DNA from: Syngnathus acus
Taxonomy: Eukaryota; Chordata; Actinopteri; Syngnathiformes; Syngnathidae
Reading direction: 5' to 3'
Length of the DNA: 64,000 nucleotides
Assembly (NCBI RefSeq): GCF_901709675.1
Contig: NC_051090.1
Location: forward strand, 3,097,342-3,161,341
The translations under genes and the position numbers were made by a program. Position 1 is the first letter of the stretch. Each line of letters begins with the position of its first letter. The notes below the pieces were generated by a model. That model had not been told where the DNA came from. It did no database searches and worked only from the letters and a program-made list of their open reading frames with translations. This document shows positions 20,801 to 31,340 of the stretch, one piece after another.

Positions 20801-23133
20801 GTTCCACTGTTCCACTGTTTTTTGCATGCTGTGCGTAATCTACAATGGGTTCAGAAGAAACTCCTGGAATTTTATTAATGGAAATTTGAGGTATTTCTGA
20901 TGTGTTCTGATAAAGAGGGTCCACTTGTTTTTGGTCCTTATCAGAAAGTGAAGAATCAGACAAAGTTCTCGTGAGGTTTTGGTCCGAAAGACCTCGTGTA
21001 TCCTCTGAACTGCTTCCCTCCAGACTTTTCTCAAATACCGAATCTCTATCTACAAGCGTTTCATTTTCAACTACTTTGCCGTTTACTCTTGTGTCATGTT
21101 CCGTGTCATAATATTTAACATCATTTTCTTCCACTGTGCTGAAGGTAACTCTCCTTTCTCTGTGAGGGCGCAACTCCTCTGGGTCTTCCGAGTAGGCCTC
21201 ATTGTCGTATTGTCTCCCCTCCGCCGACGAGACAGTGTTTTCAGATGTTTTCTTTCTGGTGATCCTCTTCCAGAGAATATCGATGCAAGGTCTTAGGACA
21301 ACTCCCAGGATGAAGGCGAACAGAAAGGTGATGAACACGGACAAACACACGGCTAACGTCAAGTCGGATTGTGTCACGTTTTGGCTCCTTACTTCACCTG
21401 TGATTCTCTCTGCTACACTTCGAACTATTCTGCTAATTCCTGCGATACGAAGATGAAAGATGGACACCACCTGGTGATCCTTGGACAAGCACACGTAAAG
21501 ACCAGTGTTTTTCTCTGTGATGGCGCTGACGAGGAGACCAGAGTTAGGTTGGTTTCCAGGTGCCAAACCAGCAGGCGTCCACCATAATTCACCTGAGAAA
21601 AAGACATGAGTTGCTTATTAGGTTTCAATAGAAAAAAGGGATTTTTCAGCTGTTACCTCTTGTGGTGCAGGACAGCAGAACATCAGAACCTTGTTGTACC
21701 GTCACATCTTGTGGTTCCTTTTCAGTGCTCCAACAGTTCAAATCATCGTCCTCCAGGTGTAGAACGTCGGCACCTGCTAGAATGGGCGGGGAAGCGCAAA
21801 CCAAATCCCAGGAATGCGACCCTCGGTTCCTGTTAATAGCCATCCATCTTCTTATGTTCCTCATGATGCAGTTACAGTGCCACTTGTTTCCAGCTAGGTG
21901 AACGTCCGTCCCGATGGTGTGTAGAGAGAAGTAGATTGAAGGGTCGAGGCTGGTCAGCATGTTGAAGCTCACATCGAGAATCTGCCATGAGACAAATAAT
22001 ACATGTTCCTTCCCAAGACTGAAGCTAATCTTTAGGGATGACTTTTATTTTAATAGGTGTTTATTTACCTCGAGCTGGTGTAAATGTCTGAAGGCATTCG
22101 GGTGCAGGCTGCTGATGAGGTTGTGTTGGAGGTGAAGCTCCCGTAGCCCACGCAGGTTGTCCAGTTCTCCTAGCTGGATGGTGGTAATGTTGTTGAAGGA
22201 CAGTTGCAGGATCTCCAAGGCCTCTATAGCACTCAAGCCTTTCGAGCACAGCAGATTGTAAAGAATGGAGTCTCCATTAGAAGGATAACTCCACAAGCAT
22301 GCTGTATTTTACTTTTCTTTGGATGGTTTTTTTTTTTTTTTTGAGGGGGTGAATACAGAATGATGATCACCATTGAGTAGGAAACACCTTACGTATGGAT
22401 AGATAAGAAAACTGATCATGTGAATAAACTCACCTGCCAAGCTTCCTCCCTCCGCATGTCTGTCACATGTCAAAGTTGACGGTGAGTAGAACACAATTTA
22501 TTGTTTTATTGTCCACTTGTAGCACAGTTATCGGAATACGTTTTATGACCACGGAAAATGTTTTGTCATTTTTTTTAAATTTTCTAAAGATATTTGCAGT
22601 GATATTGTAATGAAGTAAAATTAATTAAATCATTTTAAACGACTGTTATTTGAAGGTGTTCCACAAAAATATGCCATATTTTCAACCTGTTATTTGTTGT
22701 TTTTTTAAACCTAGGATAATAATGATTAATACAGCAAGCATTTACGACCCAGCGACTCACCCCGTGGTAGTCGTCGTAGCTGATTCCTCTCCACAGATAA
22801 GAGCTGCAGGTTGGGGGCCCAGGAGGCGCACCCTCGACCCTCAACACGTCCGTGGATGCAGAGCGACAGTCGCGTGATGCTGTTATTGGCCAAGCGAAGG
22901 CTGCGGAGCCGAGGAAGCGTCCGGCGGAGTAGCGTCGCCCGTTCTAGGTGGTTGTGGGAAATGTCCAGATCAGCCACAGAGTCCAGGTTTTGCGGCAGAG
23001 CCCGGAGACCCGCCAAGGAGCAGTTCAACATGGATGACCCTGGACACGAGCAGGCTGGCGGGCAAGCTAGCGAGTGATGGCGGAGCCCGGAGCAGGTGAG
23101 CAGCAGCAACAAAACGATCAAAACCCGAGCCAT
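14850..23133 (-). CDS. lrrc66: LRRC66, LRR-Ig-transmembrane protein with giant repeat tail
   Basis: This is a type I membrane protein of poorly known function. Exons on the minus strand are 23133-22761, 22238-22069, 21981-21657 and 21592-14850 (one 6,743-bp exon), in frame, 2,536 residues; human LRRC66 is about 880. ATG 23133 is chosen for its strong context (A at -3, G at +4) and the signal peptide MARVLIVLLLLLTCSG; an in-frame ATG lies at 23160. Domains: LRR N-cap CPPACSCPG, several LRRs, LRR C-cap (about 212-264), an Ig-like fold (C286, W293/W294, C324 in TGLYVC), transmembrane helix about 369-390 (LTLAVCLSVFITFLFAFILG), then a tail of about 2,145 residues. The helix and following DNEAY motif match human LRRC66, as do the neighbours DCUN1D4 and SGCB. 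The tail holds about 24 copies of a WPxIDLEDSFRIKRRLDVK-type unit. Confidence 0.92.
15430..15850 (-). repeat. lrrc66: Second LRRC66 tail repeat, GSSYSxRYQxP family
   Basis: Four to five coding repeats contain GSSYS[TSA]RYQ followed by a proline-rich segment such as LAPETIP, spaced about 100-150 bp apart. They lie C-terminal to the main repeat family and differ from it in sequence, so they are a separate amplification within the same exon. Confidence 0.8.
15890..20500 (-). repeat. lrrc66: LRRC66 tail repeat array, about 24 units of 45-70 codons
   Basis: About 24 diverged in-frame units lie in the last LRRC66 exon (roughly residues 650-2190). The best-conserved stretch (about 17080-20010) has sixteen units with the core WPSIDLEDSFRIKRRLDVKA, followed by Ser-Pro and an acidic-serine patch such as SDSSFSSDSE, then a variable spacer ending near YDPQAP. 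Degenerate outer units lose WP or DLEDSF but keep R-x-L-[DNE]-hydrophobic. Full units are near 69 residues (207 bp). Units differ enough that frame and stop-free reading appear to be under selection. Confidence 0.9.
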
Positions 23134-23215
23134 CCTCAGTCCAATCCATATAATCCACATCGACCATCTACTCGCCACATCTGAAGCGCTTTAAACATCA
23201 CGGCCAAAGTCTGCT

Positions 23216-23226
23216 CATATATAAAC
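23216..23226 (-). promoter_or_regulatory. lrrc66: TATA box of LRRC66
   Basis: On the minus strand the sequence reads GTTTATATATG, about 85-90 bp upstream of the preferred ATG at 23133. Transcription would start near 23190. The short 5' leader then holds two upstream ATGs, at 23167 (different frame, overlapping the main start) and 23160 (in frame). Confidence 0.55.
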
Positions 23227-23422
23227 CCGCCCAAAGACGGCGTTCAATCATTTACGCGCAGTTACTGTCTTCTCCTTTTCATGCCGAGATAAGTGCGTTC
23301 CTGACGGCCGAGCCCGCACATTCTATTCCATCATAAAAGGCCGTCATTTTCAAACACACACGCCCTGAGACCTTTAACCAAAACAAACGATAAGAGGCAG
23401 CAGCACGCTGACACGCCAGGTT

Positions 23423-23428
23423 TTTATT
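23423..23428 (-). terminator. sgcb: Poly(A) signal of SGCB
   Basis: TTTATT on the plus strand is AATAAA on the minus strand, about 490 bp after the SGCB stop. This places the SGCB 3' end about 200 bp upstream of the LRRC66 TATA box. Confidence 0.5.
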
Positions 23429-23749
23429 CAAACAAACACGCCGTAATGTTTTCAAGCAAATGTTACAGATCTTCTAACCAATCCTCATTTTGATCGTAAA
23501 AAATCCAAATAATACTCACATTTGGTAGTATTAATTGAACATTATCGATTAACCGCGTCGTACCCGTGTTCAACATTTTGTCCGTATGAAGCGGCTCTCA
23601 TTAGATTGTGCAAGATGTATGGCAAGTATCCATTCTATGTATTCCATAGAAACTTCTCATGAAGCCAATGTAATGATTGACAGCTTGAGAGCTTTGAGCA
23701 TGAACTGCAGTGCATAAAACCTACTAATCACTTTGTGGTCAGTTAACAT

Positions 23750-23773
23750 CACACACACACACACACACACACA
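23750..23773. repeat. (AC)n dinucleotide repeat in SGCB 3' UTR
   Basis: An uninterrupted CA/AC tract of about 12 units in the presumed SGCB 3' UTR. Confidence 0.9.
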
Positions 23774-23917
23774 GCTGCCAAATAAATCCCTGTGCAACCC
23801 TCCAGGATATAAGTAATAAAAATAATACTGGATGGTCAAACAAAATACTGCATTTTCCAAACGACTGCGATCATGTAATCCATGAATACAGTTTTTTTTT
23901 TTTTGCAGATGCTGGGG

Positions 23918-25946
23918 TTACAGTCCATGGTGTGTGTTTCGGCATGGGTTGTCTGAAGTCTGGCAGCCCATGTTGGGATATTTGACCAGCACACGGAACA
24001 GCGTCCCGTCGGCGCACATGCACAGCTTGTAGCGCTCCACGCCTTCGTCGAAGTACACGTCGCCCACCGAATTGGGGATGCGGGTGGCGTTGAACATCAC
24101 AGAGCCGTTCAGCACGATGCTGTTCTCCTGCAAGCACCCGAAAAGATGAAGAAGGTCAGAAGGCACTGCATTTTGGTATGACGTGACTGCATGTACGTAT
24201 ACTTACGGCTCTGAGCTCAATGTCGCCGCCCATTCTGAACTCGACGGTGCGGCCCATGATGTTGACACCTTCGTTGCCGCGAATGATGGCCTTGCTATCC
24301 CCGCGGATGTTCAAGTCTGACGCGGCATTGCTGGTGATCTGAGGAGACCAGAAGTACCGGTTGAAACAACTGTACATGTACTGAGAACTAAAAGATGAGA
24401 GAAGGGAGACAATCACCCTTTCTGTGGAGGCCTTCTTGACACTGAGCACCTTGACGCCTTTGGGGAGGTGGAACTCGTGGTTGTCATAGTCGGTGCTGAA
24501 GAAAGTGGTCTGGGTGCGGGGGTCAGTGAAGGATATCCCGGTGTCGCTGACTACCGATGTCTTGTCTTTTTCCACGCTCAGCTTGGAGGTGCCCTGCTGG
24601 AACACTACCTGCAACAAGTATCAACTTTCATGTTTTCAACTGCCCTTATTTTGTCCACTAGAGGGAGCCTACGTGAATGACTGATTTGTGCTTGTGGGGA
24701 AGGTTTTCAAGTCCTCTTACCGGGTTGTTGTTGCCGACGATGAGTAGGTCTTGGTCCTTACGACCCCCCACAGTGCTTTTGTGCAGCGGATGAACAACGC
24801 CCATGTCTGCCTTCTGCTTGAAGCGCAGCAGACCCGATTCGTGAAACTCCATGCTGTCGCATCCGTTTGGACCGATGCGAATCACCGTCCATATGATCAG
24901 AGTGATCTGAAAGACAGTCATTGTAGTTACCACATTAGTGTTTTTACAATACATTGATATCATAGTGTATTTAAAAGAATATAAACCATATAACACATTT
25001 TTCATGTTTTTGTTGTTGTCACTGTATTACTCACTATAAGGTTAATCAAAGCGAGGAGAAAAAGAAGCACGATGACACACACGGCCATGTTGCCCTTGCG
25101 CCCGCGAAGACCCGTCTTGTGCAGACGCTCCTCCTCGATGGGTATGTAGCCCGCCTTGAAGTTGCTGTTGTGTTCCTTGTTGGCACCACGTCTCTCGATT
25201 GCCTTCTCTCGCATGGACTTCTTCACCGGCCCATTGGCGCTCTCCTGGAGGAAAATCACCAATGTTGTGAATGTGAGAGACCATGTCATACAACCTAACA
25301 GCTTCATAGTCTTTCAACATTCATATTAGATATTCGATTTTGCAGCCAAACTACATGCTAACAAAAAATGAAAACTATATGATTTCAAATGTACACAATT
25401 TGGAAAAAAGAAAAGCTAGGACCGCCACTGCTCTGTGGGCATTCCTTATTTAGACAAATGTGAACTTCGACTCTCTGGATTTACAATGGCTCTTTTAAAC
25501 AAGGCTCATTGACACGCTTTCGTCAATGCAACAGCCCTGATTCTCGTTACATTGTGTGTGCTCGAATGTGTCTCAAACGAGACAGCCTGGCTGTGAGTGG
25601 GGCCATCACTATAAATACACCGTCCCCAATTTAGCATCATAACAGATGTAATAACCCGTTACTTATCCGCGCTCCTATATCGTAAGTTTGTCGTCACGCA
25701 AGCCGGTAAGGTAAATGTCATATTTCGACTCATTTTACATGCAACACAGCCTTTATTGGACAATTACGACACGGTAGATCAGTGTTAATCACACTGCGAT
25801 GACAGCGTGCTTGGCTTGAAAAGAAGCGTTTCGGCGCATTGGGGACACACGGGTGCAACTGCCCCCCTTAAAACATTCAAAGTCGCGTCAGAAAAAGGAG
25901 AACGTAAGAATAAATTGAGAATTTAACGGACCTGCTCGGAAGCCAT
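23918..25946 (-). CDS. sgcb: SGCB, beta-sarcoglycan
   Basis: Beta-sarcoglycan is a type II membrane subunit of the sarcoglycan complex within the dystrophin-glycoprotein complex of striated muscle. Exons on the minus strand are 25946-25932, 25244-25035, 24906-24721, 24608-24417, 24338-24207 and 24127-23918, all phase 0, giving 314 residues (human 318). The five-codon first exon MASEQ is much shorter than the human alanine-rich start. Then come GPVKKSMREKAIERR, a transmembrane segment around residues 58-80 (AVCVIVLLFLLALINLI then ITLIIW), the conserved RIGPNGCDSMEFHESGLLRF, and the extracellular C-terminus with the Cys cluster CMCADG..GCQTSDNPC. N-x-S/T sites such as NGS and NAT are present in the extracellular part. 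The donor after exon 4 is the unusual gtgatt. Confidence 0.97.
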
Positions 25947-26635
25947 GTTCACCCTCCCTTTCTCAGCTTCTGGAGTGTGGTAAAGGAACGTACCACTTTC
26001 CACCACCCTACTGTTATTTTTGTCAAAACCTATCGTGTTTTTGCCGGAGGCTAACTTAATTAAATGTTGTACTGCTTTCATCTAAAGTACAGAAATCTGT
26101 AATATGTATCGTCTTGACTCCGTTTAAAAATATATTGAACTTTCGTTTCCGTAAGATGGTACGTTCCGACGCCACCAGCCAATGGCGTGAGGATACCCAA
26201 AATAAACCACATATACGTTCATATTTTCCATGACTGCTACAGTTTGAAAACAATTAAACTTAAGTTTAACATTTTCAGAATGTATTTTTAATCTATTTTC
26301 TTAACAGTCGCACGAAGCAACTTCTTTAGTTTCTCAAAAAGTGAACCCAATTGTGTAAGTTATCCAACATCGCCCTCTAGTGGATTCACATTTACTCGCA
26401 CCTTTTCTTGACGCTGCGCCATTGCATTTTTGTGTCCATTTTCGAGAGAACACTGGGGAACGTTTAATTAATGGATTAAAACTTTATTAAAGGGCATCAC
26501 CGGCCACATCCTCCGTGTGAGAACTCCGGGTGCTGTGAAACAAAGACCGACTGAAGATGACGTGACGTCGACTCACCTGTAAGCGGGGACAACTCCGTTT
26601 GTTTTGTTATTCCAGCACCCACGAGGAGCGCAGAC
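25947..26635. promoter_or_regulatory. Shared SGCB/SPATA18 head-to-head promoter region
   Basis: The start codons of SGCB (-) and SPATA18 (+) are 689 bp apart. The spacer holds a CCAAT at 26179-26183 inside the dyad ACGCCACCAGCCAATGGCGT (26169-26188) and a CRE-like gatgacgtgacgtcgac near 26555-26571. No TATA box is obvious. A bidirectional promoter is inferred; the same orientation exists in human. Confidence 0.55.
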
Positions 26636-29600
26636 ATGGCAGATGCTTTAAACGCGCTGGTCAGTCAGTCCTGCTTCAACGTTTTACAAGACAAGTTGGA
26701 AAGATGGCAAAGAGCGTATCATGTAAGTTTTTTTAATGCATTTAAAGTTTACTCTTAATGCTGCAAACGTCATTTATACACGTAACGGCGGCAGCCCACG
26801 TCATGGTATGACTTCAAATGACAACATTTGCGTCACAGCCATATTCCTTACTTAATCCACAAAATGCACTTGTTTATTTAGTACCAAACATATTTACAAT
26901 TTGAGTTTTGTTGCTATGAAAACGAGTTGTCATGGCTTCCGATCGGTGTATTCCAAAGAGCTTCGACTCGATTTTGGAGTGTTCACCAGCGGCTACTTCC
27001 TGTTTTGTTCACGTAAACCCGGAAGTGATGCGATTTGCCCTTAGTTTTGTCTTATATCCTTATGCGTTAAATTTTCCGCTTTATGTTATGTACCTCTGCC
27101 TTTGTTAAACAGTGAGCCAAATGAATTAATTTATGTATTACATTATTAGAGTGGGTTTGATTAAAAACTTACTTCAGTTTCAAGGTACTCCATCTATTTT
27201 CTGTGGCTTATCCCTACTAGGGTCATTCATGGCTGTGATTTTTGTGCTTCCCAAGGTGATTTCCTGTGATGAGAATATGAATCGGTGCTGTGAGATGATG
27301 GAATTAACTGCCAAAATCCAAGGGCAGCTTTTTGCCATCCTTAACTCTGTAGCTGCTGATGGTAACCACCACATAAGCTACTGTGAATGTAAAAGGTCGA
27401 CACACTCCTGTCCAAATGCTAAGTTTCTTTGACATAAAAAATTAGACAAAGCATTTTAATACATTTCCACCGTTAATGTGACAATTACATTGTGTATTAG
27501 CTTTGTGTGTAACATCCATTCCTCCTCAGGTCAACACACAGACGGCGTGGCCACGCTAAAAACACGTCTGCTTCCATGGCTGGGCTCTTGTTTCTTGCTA
27601 TTGCGGCCCCCTGTCCACAAAGACGCCGGTTTCAGTGTCTTGCAGGTGACATCACCCTTTAAAGCGCTGTAACGATGACCTTTGCTGAAGCCGCCTCATC
27701 ACAGTTGGTGCTGAATGGCTTGAATTTTGTGTGCTTACCAGGATTTGGCAGAAGAGGAGCGTAAGCTTACAGAGCTCTCTAGCGGCAAGATGAGCGACAC
27801 ACAGTGGCTGGAGCCTCAGCTGTGCTCCACTCGGCTGCAGTTGGAATCGCTCCAGGCAGGGTGAGTCTGACGAAGAAGGAAAATAAAGTAAAAACAATCA
27901 AGAAACTTATCCTCTGCTAACCAATCCAGGGTCTACCTCTTGCTCACCCACCACGCACCACACCCTGACTAAGGATGTGTTTGTCTTTTTCAGGCTGGAC
28001 GATGGTCACTCGTATCTGAACCAGACAAAAAGCAAAACAGCCACCACTGAGGATGAACTACTGCAACTGAAAGAGAAGTAACTGAAATACACGCACGCAC
28101 GCACGCATGCATTTTATCATGGTCGATAAAAATAAATTTGTTCCCGGTGTATTGTTTTCAACCAAGAAAGAGATGTTGTTGTTTTTTTTGTAGCTTGAGA
28201 GCAGTATACTTACAAAATGACCTCTACAAGAAGAAGTTGGATTCCTGTCACGATTACGAGCGTCAGATGTCCAAGTGGAGGAATGAAATATCGTATCTGA
28301 GCTCACAGAGGTCTGATCACACTGCGACATGCATATGGTCCAAACCGGCAGTCCGCATCCCACAAGCTTTCGTGCCTTAAATCGCCTTTCCCAGGCTGGC
28401 CAGAAGCAATTCGGTGAGATCCGAGACGATGGCATGGTCGCAGCTCACCAGCTCGTCACGTCTCCTGCGCGTGGTCTCGCGCTTCAGCGACCTATACAAT
28501 GTGGAGCGTAAGGAGGCGCAGCTGCAGCTTCAGGGCTACTTGAATGACTTGGAAACGGTCCAGAGGATCATCTTCATTGCCATGGTGGTAAGAGTCAGAA
28601 GAAGTCGGGCCTCGTTTCATTGGATGCTTCTGGCCCAAAAGACATTTTCATCTTTTTCGTGCCTTTCATTTGCGTCATCTTAGGAGTCCTTCAAGGCAGC
28701 CAAACTGGCTCACCGTCTCTTCAGGCTGCGCGCTCGCAAGACTCTCTCATCGTGTCACTTCGGGCCTGAAAGCCTGGAAGATACCGTGTTGGACTACATT
28801 GTTCGAAACCAGGACCTCTATGACGTGGAGAATAGTGTGGACGTAAGAAGGAACAGAAAGGCAACCTTAACTCGAGCGCCCTTGTGACTTGTGTATTTAC
28901 CTTGCAACAGGAAGTACTCAGCGCTATGAACCTCAACCCTCGCATCGCTTCCATTCCAAAAATCAACTTCTCCGTGGCGCGCCCCTTAATTAGGGAGACC
29001 TGCAAGCTGGCCTTCACCATGCAGACGTTGGACCCGCCCATTGACTTGGCCTTTGCCAATGATGGAGAACTTTTCATTAGCAGCAAGTATGGCACAAAAA
29101 AAAAAAAATCATTCCAAAATCCACAAATTTAGTCCTACTTGTTGAACAGGTACCGGCGCAGCCCCGACTCGGACCTCTCGGCCCAGCTGGTCTCCTACCA
29201 CGTGTGGCCCGCTCTGATGCAAGGCGGAACCGTGCGTGCCAAGGGTGAAGCCGTGACCAAGAAAGGAACTGTGGTACTGACACACCATTAGTGCAAGTAG
29301 AGAAGTTCTGAGTTCTGACGCGTTACTTGTCATCATGTTTGTTTACAGTGGATCAGAAGCCCGCTGAGCTTCGTGCGCTCACGCTCTCTCAGTCCAACTC
29401 GCAATCTTGTAAGTTAGCGACTGTGATGCTAGCGCTTACATCTCAGAATTTAAATTTGTTCCCTGAAAATAACATCAGCTTTTCTTGGAGCTGGTTGGAA
29501 TAGCTTTGAAAAAACTCTGCAACAATGAATTCATTATTGCTTGTTAAATGAAGACTTCCTTTGCTCTCAATTGTTTCAGACGTTTAACGACAGGAAAAGA

Positions 29601-29636
29601 TTGTCTCCGGACGCTCTCTCCGCCAGCTGCCTCTGA
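26636..29636 (+). CDS. spata18: SPATA18 (Mieap), mitochondrial quality-control protein
   Basis: SPATA18/Mieap is a p53-inducible coiled-coil protein linked to repair or removal of damaged mitochondria and to spermatogenesis. Twelve exons join in frame: 26636-26722, 27256-27361, 27530-27645, 27742-27860, 27994-28077, 28194-28310, 28395-28587, 28684-28842, 28911-29086, 29150-29273, 29349-29408, 29580-29636, giving 465 residues (human 538). Recognisable blocks are [43 protein letters not shown], a central coiled coil, [33 protein letters not shown], and the Mieap C-terminal domain ([37 protein letters not shown]-like). The length difference fits a short central coiled coil and a reduced Ser/Arg-rich segment; [11 protein letters not shown] remains near the end. 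Confidence 0.93.
27190..27255 (-). repeat. Interspersed-repeat fragment next to SPATA18 exon 2
   Basis: CCATCTATTTTCTGTGGCTT followed by ATCCCTACTAGGGTCATTCA resembles the inverted 3' tail of a common teleost retroposon family (consensus recalled as an 'aagcggtatagaaaatgg' tail). It runs close to the exon 2 acceptor at 27255. Confidence 0.45.
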
Positions 29637-30235
29637 ACTCTTATTGGATCCATGACAGGCCACAGTTTGCGTTAGTGTTGGCTCGTGAGTGAGTGATTCG
29701 TTCAAAACAACGATTTGTTTCATATGACTTCAACCGGTAGATGTCGGGAATGCGCATTAAAGCTGGTTCCACCTTGCCGTAAAACAAAACGAAGAAGAAA
29801 ATGACGTCACTTCCCGTTCACGAAGGAGTCATGAATTGCATTTCCCGTCGACCAACGGAACGGAGCTGTGAGTGAACGAGTCAGTGATTTGCATTTCCAG
29901 TTCATCGCGAGAACGGATCAGTGAGGGAACGAATCCTGACTTTCCCGTTCGCGAACGAGTCAATGGGTCAACTGCGTTCCTTCCCGTGCATCAACGGATC
30001 AGTCCGTGAACGTGTTGCGTCTCCCTCCTGGCGTGAACTATGTAAGCCAGAATGTAGATTTACGATTTGCCAAGGAAAGAAAGACCCACTCACTGAAACA
30101 CCACTTCTTTTATGCACGTTTTCTCCAAGATAACGGCTAACTTTATTGTAACAACGGGGAGATTATGCTTCTCTTTGGGTAATTTTTATTTTATAACACT
30201 TATAGTAGTTCTTAACGTGTATGCATATATACGCC
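29637..30235 (+). other. SPATA18 3' end and GAACGAGTCA-repeat region
   Basis: ATTAAA at 29756-29761 is a possible SPATA18 poly(A) signal. From about 29680 to 30030, short degenerate motifs of the form TTCCCGTTC..CGAACGAGTCA recur at least four times, some with CAGTGA after them. A related stretch (cactcactcgtgaatcttcg, then cgaacgaac) appears at 30713-30742. This pattern is like subterminal repeats of hAT-type DNA transposons, but no clean terminal repeats or target-site duplication could be fixed. Confidence 0.35.
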
Positions 30236-30747
30236 TAAATATTGTTATCCAATATATCTACTGCAATTCCACATTAGATTGCTGGTTTTAAATTTACTTT
30301 TATTATATTATAATAATATTTATATATTATTATTATTACCTTTTCGAACAGTGATGTATATTGTTTGTTTTTTATTGTTTTTATTCTTTAAATCATGTTC
30401 GAAATAAAGATTCATTATTATTTTAATAAACATTTATGTTAAAACTTGTCTGGTGTTTTATTCCTTGTTTTTATATTCGCCAATTAAAACATAAAAATCT
30501 GACATTTGGTTAACTGCTTTATGACAATATGTATGTGTTTTACGTTATGAGTTGGTGTCCTCCAAAATAAATGTCGGCATAACTGATTTCTTTTTCAACC
30601 TTTTATTCAAACACAAACACATTCTGTATAATCAACTGCAATCCAGCAAATATAAAATTAAAACATCAATGTAGGCATAACGTATGTCGGCTGGCATAGC
30701 AGCAGCGCTGTCACTCACTCGTGAATCTTCGCGAACGAACCTGAAAA

Positions 30748-31306
30748 TGACGGTGTCCCTAATGGAGTGTCCGAGTGACGTCACAGGTCAAACAGCCAAT
30801 CAGAAGGTGGGGGTGAGGGCGGGTGTGGCACTTTTCACTGTCATTTAAGCTTTGACCATGATTTTTCCCTAATGAAGTGGCCTGTTATTAGGTACACCTG
30901 AAAATGGCGGCGTACCTAAAGTGTCCGTGTGACGTCACAGATCAAACAGCCAATCAGAAAGTGGGGGTGAGGGCGGGTGTGGCACTTTTCACTTTCAGTT
31001 AAGCTTTGGCCATGATTTTTCCCTAATGAAGTGGCCTGTGATAAAGGTACACCTAAAAATGGCGGTGTACCTAATGGGGTGTCCGTGTGACGTCACAGAT
31101 CAAACAGCCAATCAGAAAGTGGGGGTGAGGGCGGGTGTGGCACTTTTCACTTTCAGTTAAGCTTTGGCCATGATTTTTCCCTAATGAAGTGGCCTGTGAT
31201 TAGGTACACCTAAAAATGGCGGTGTACCTAATGGGGTGTCCGAGTGACGTCACAGATCAAACAGCCAATCAGAAAGTGGGGGTGAGGGCGGGTGTGGCAC
31301 TTTTCA
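30748..31306 (+). repeat. Left arm: four 155-158 bp modules with CRE, CCAAT and GC box
   Basis: Each module has AAAATGGCGG or a variant (YY1-like), a full TGACGTCA palindrome (30776, 30930, 31088, 31245), AGCCAATCAGA and GGGCGGG in the same order. Spacing between CREs is 154, 158 and 157 bp. The fourth module is cut off where the central array begins. Confidence 0.85.
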
Positions 31307-31340
31307 CTGAAACCAGGGGTGTCGACCTCCATTCCTCGAG

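Noticed and set aside
15028-20900. Several plus-strand open frames of 66-125 codons across the LRRC66 exon
   Set aside because: They are shadows of the repetitive minus-strand coding sequence and repeat with its period.
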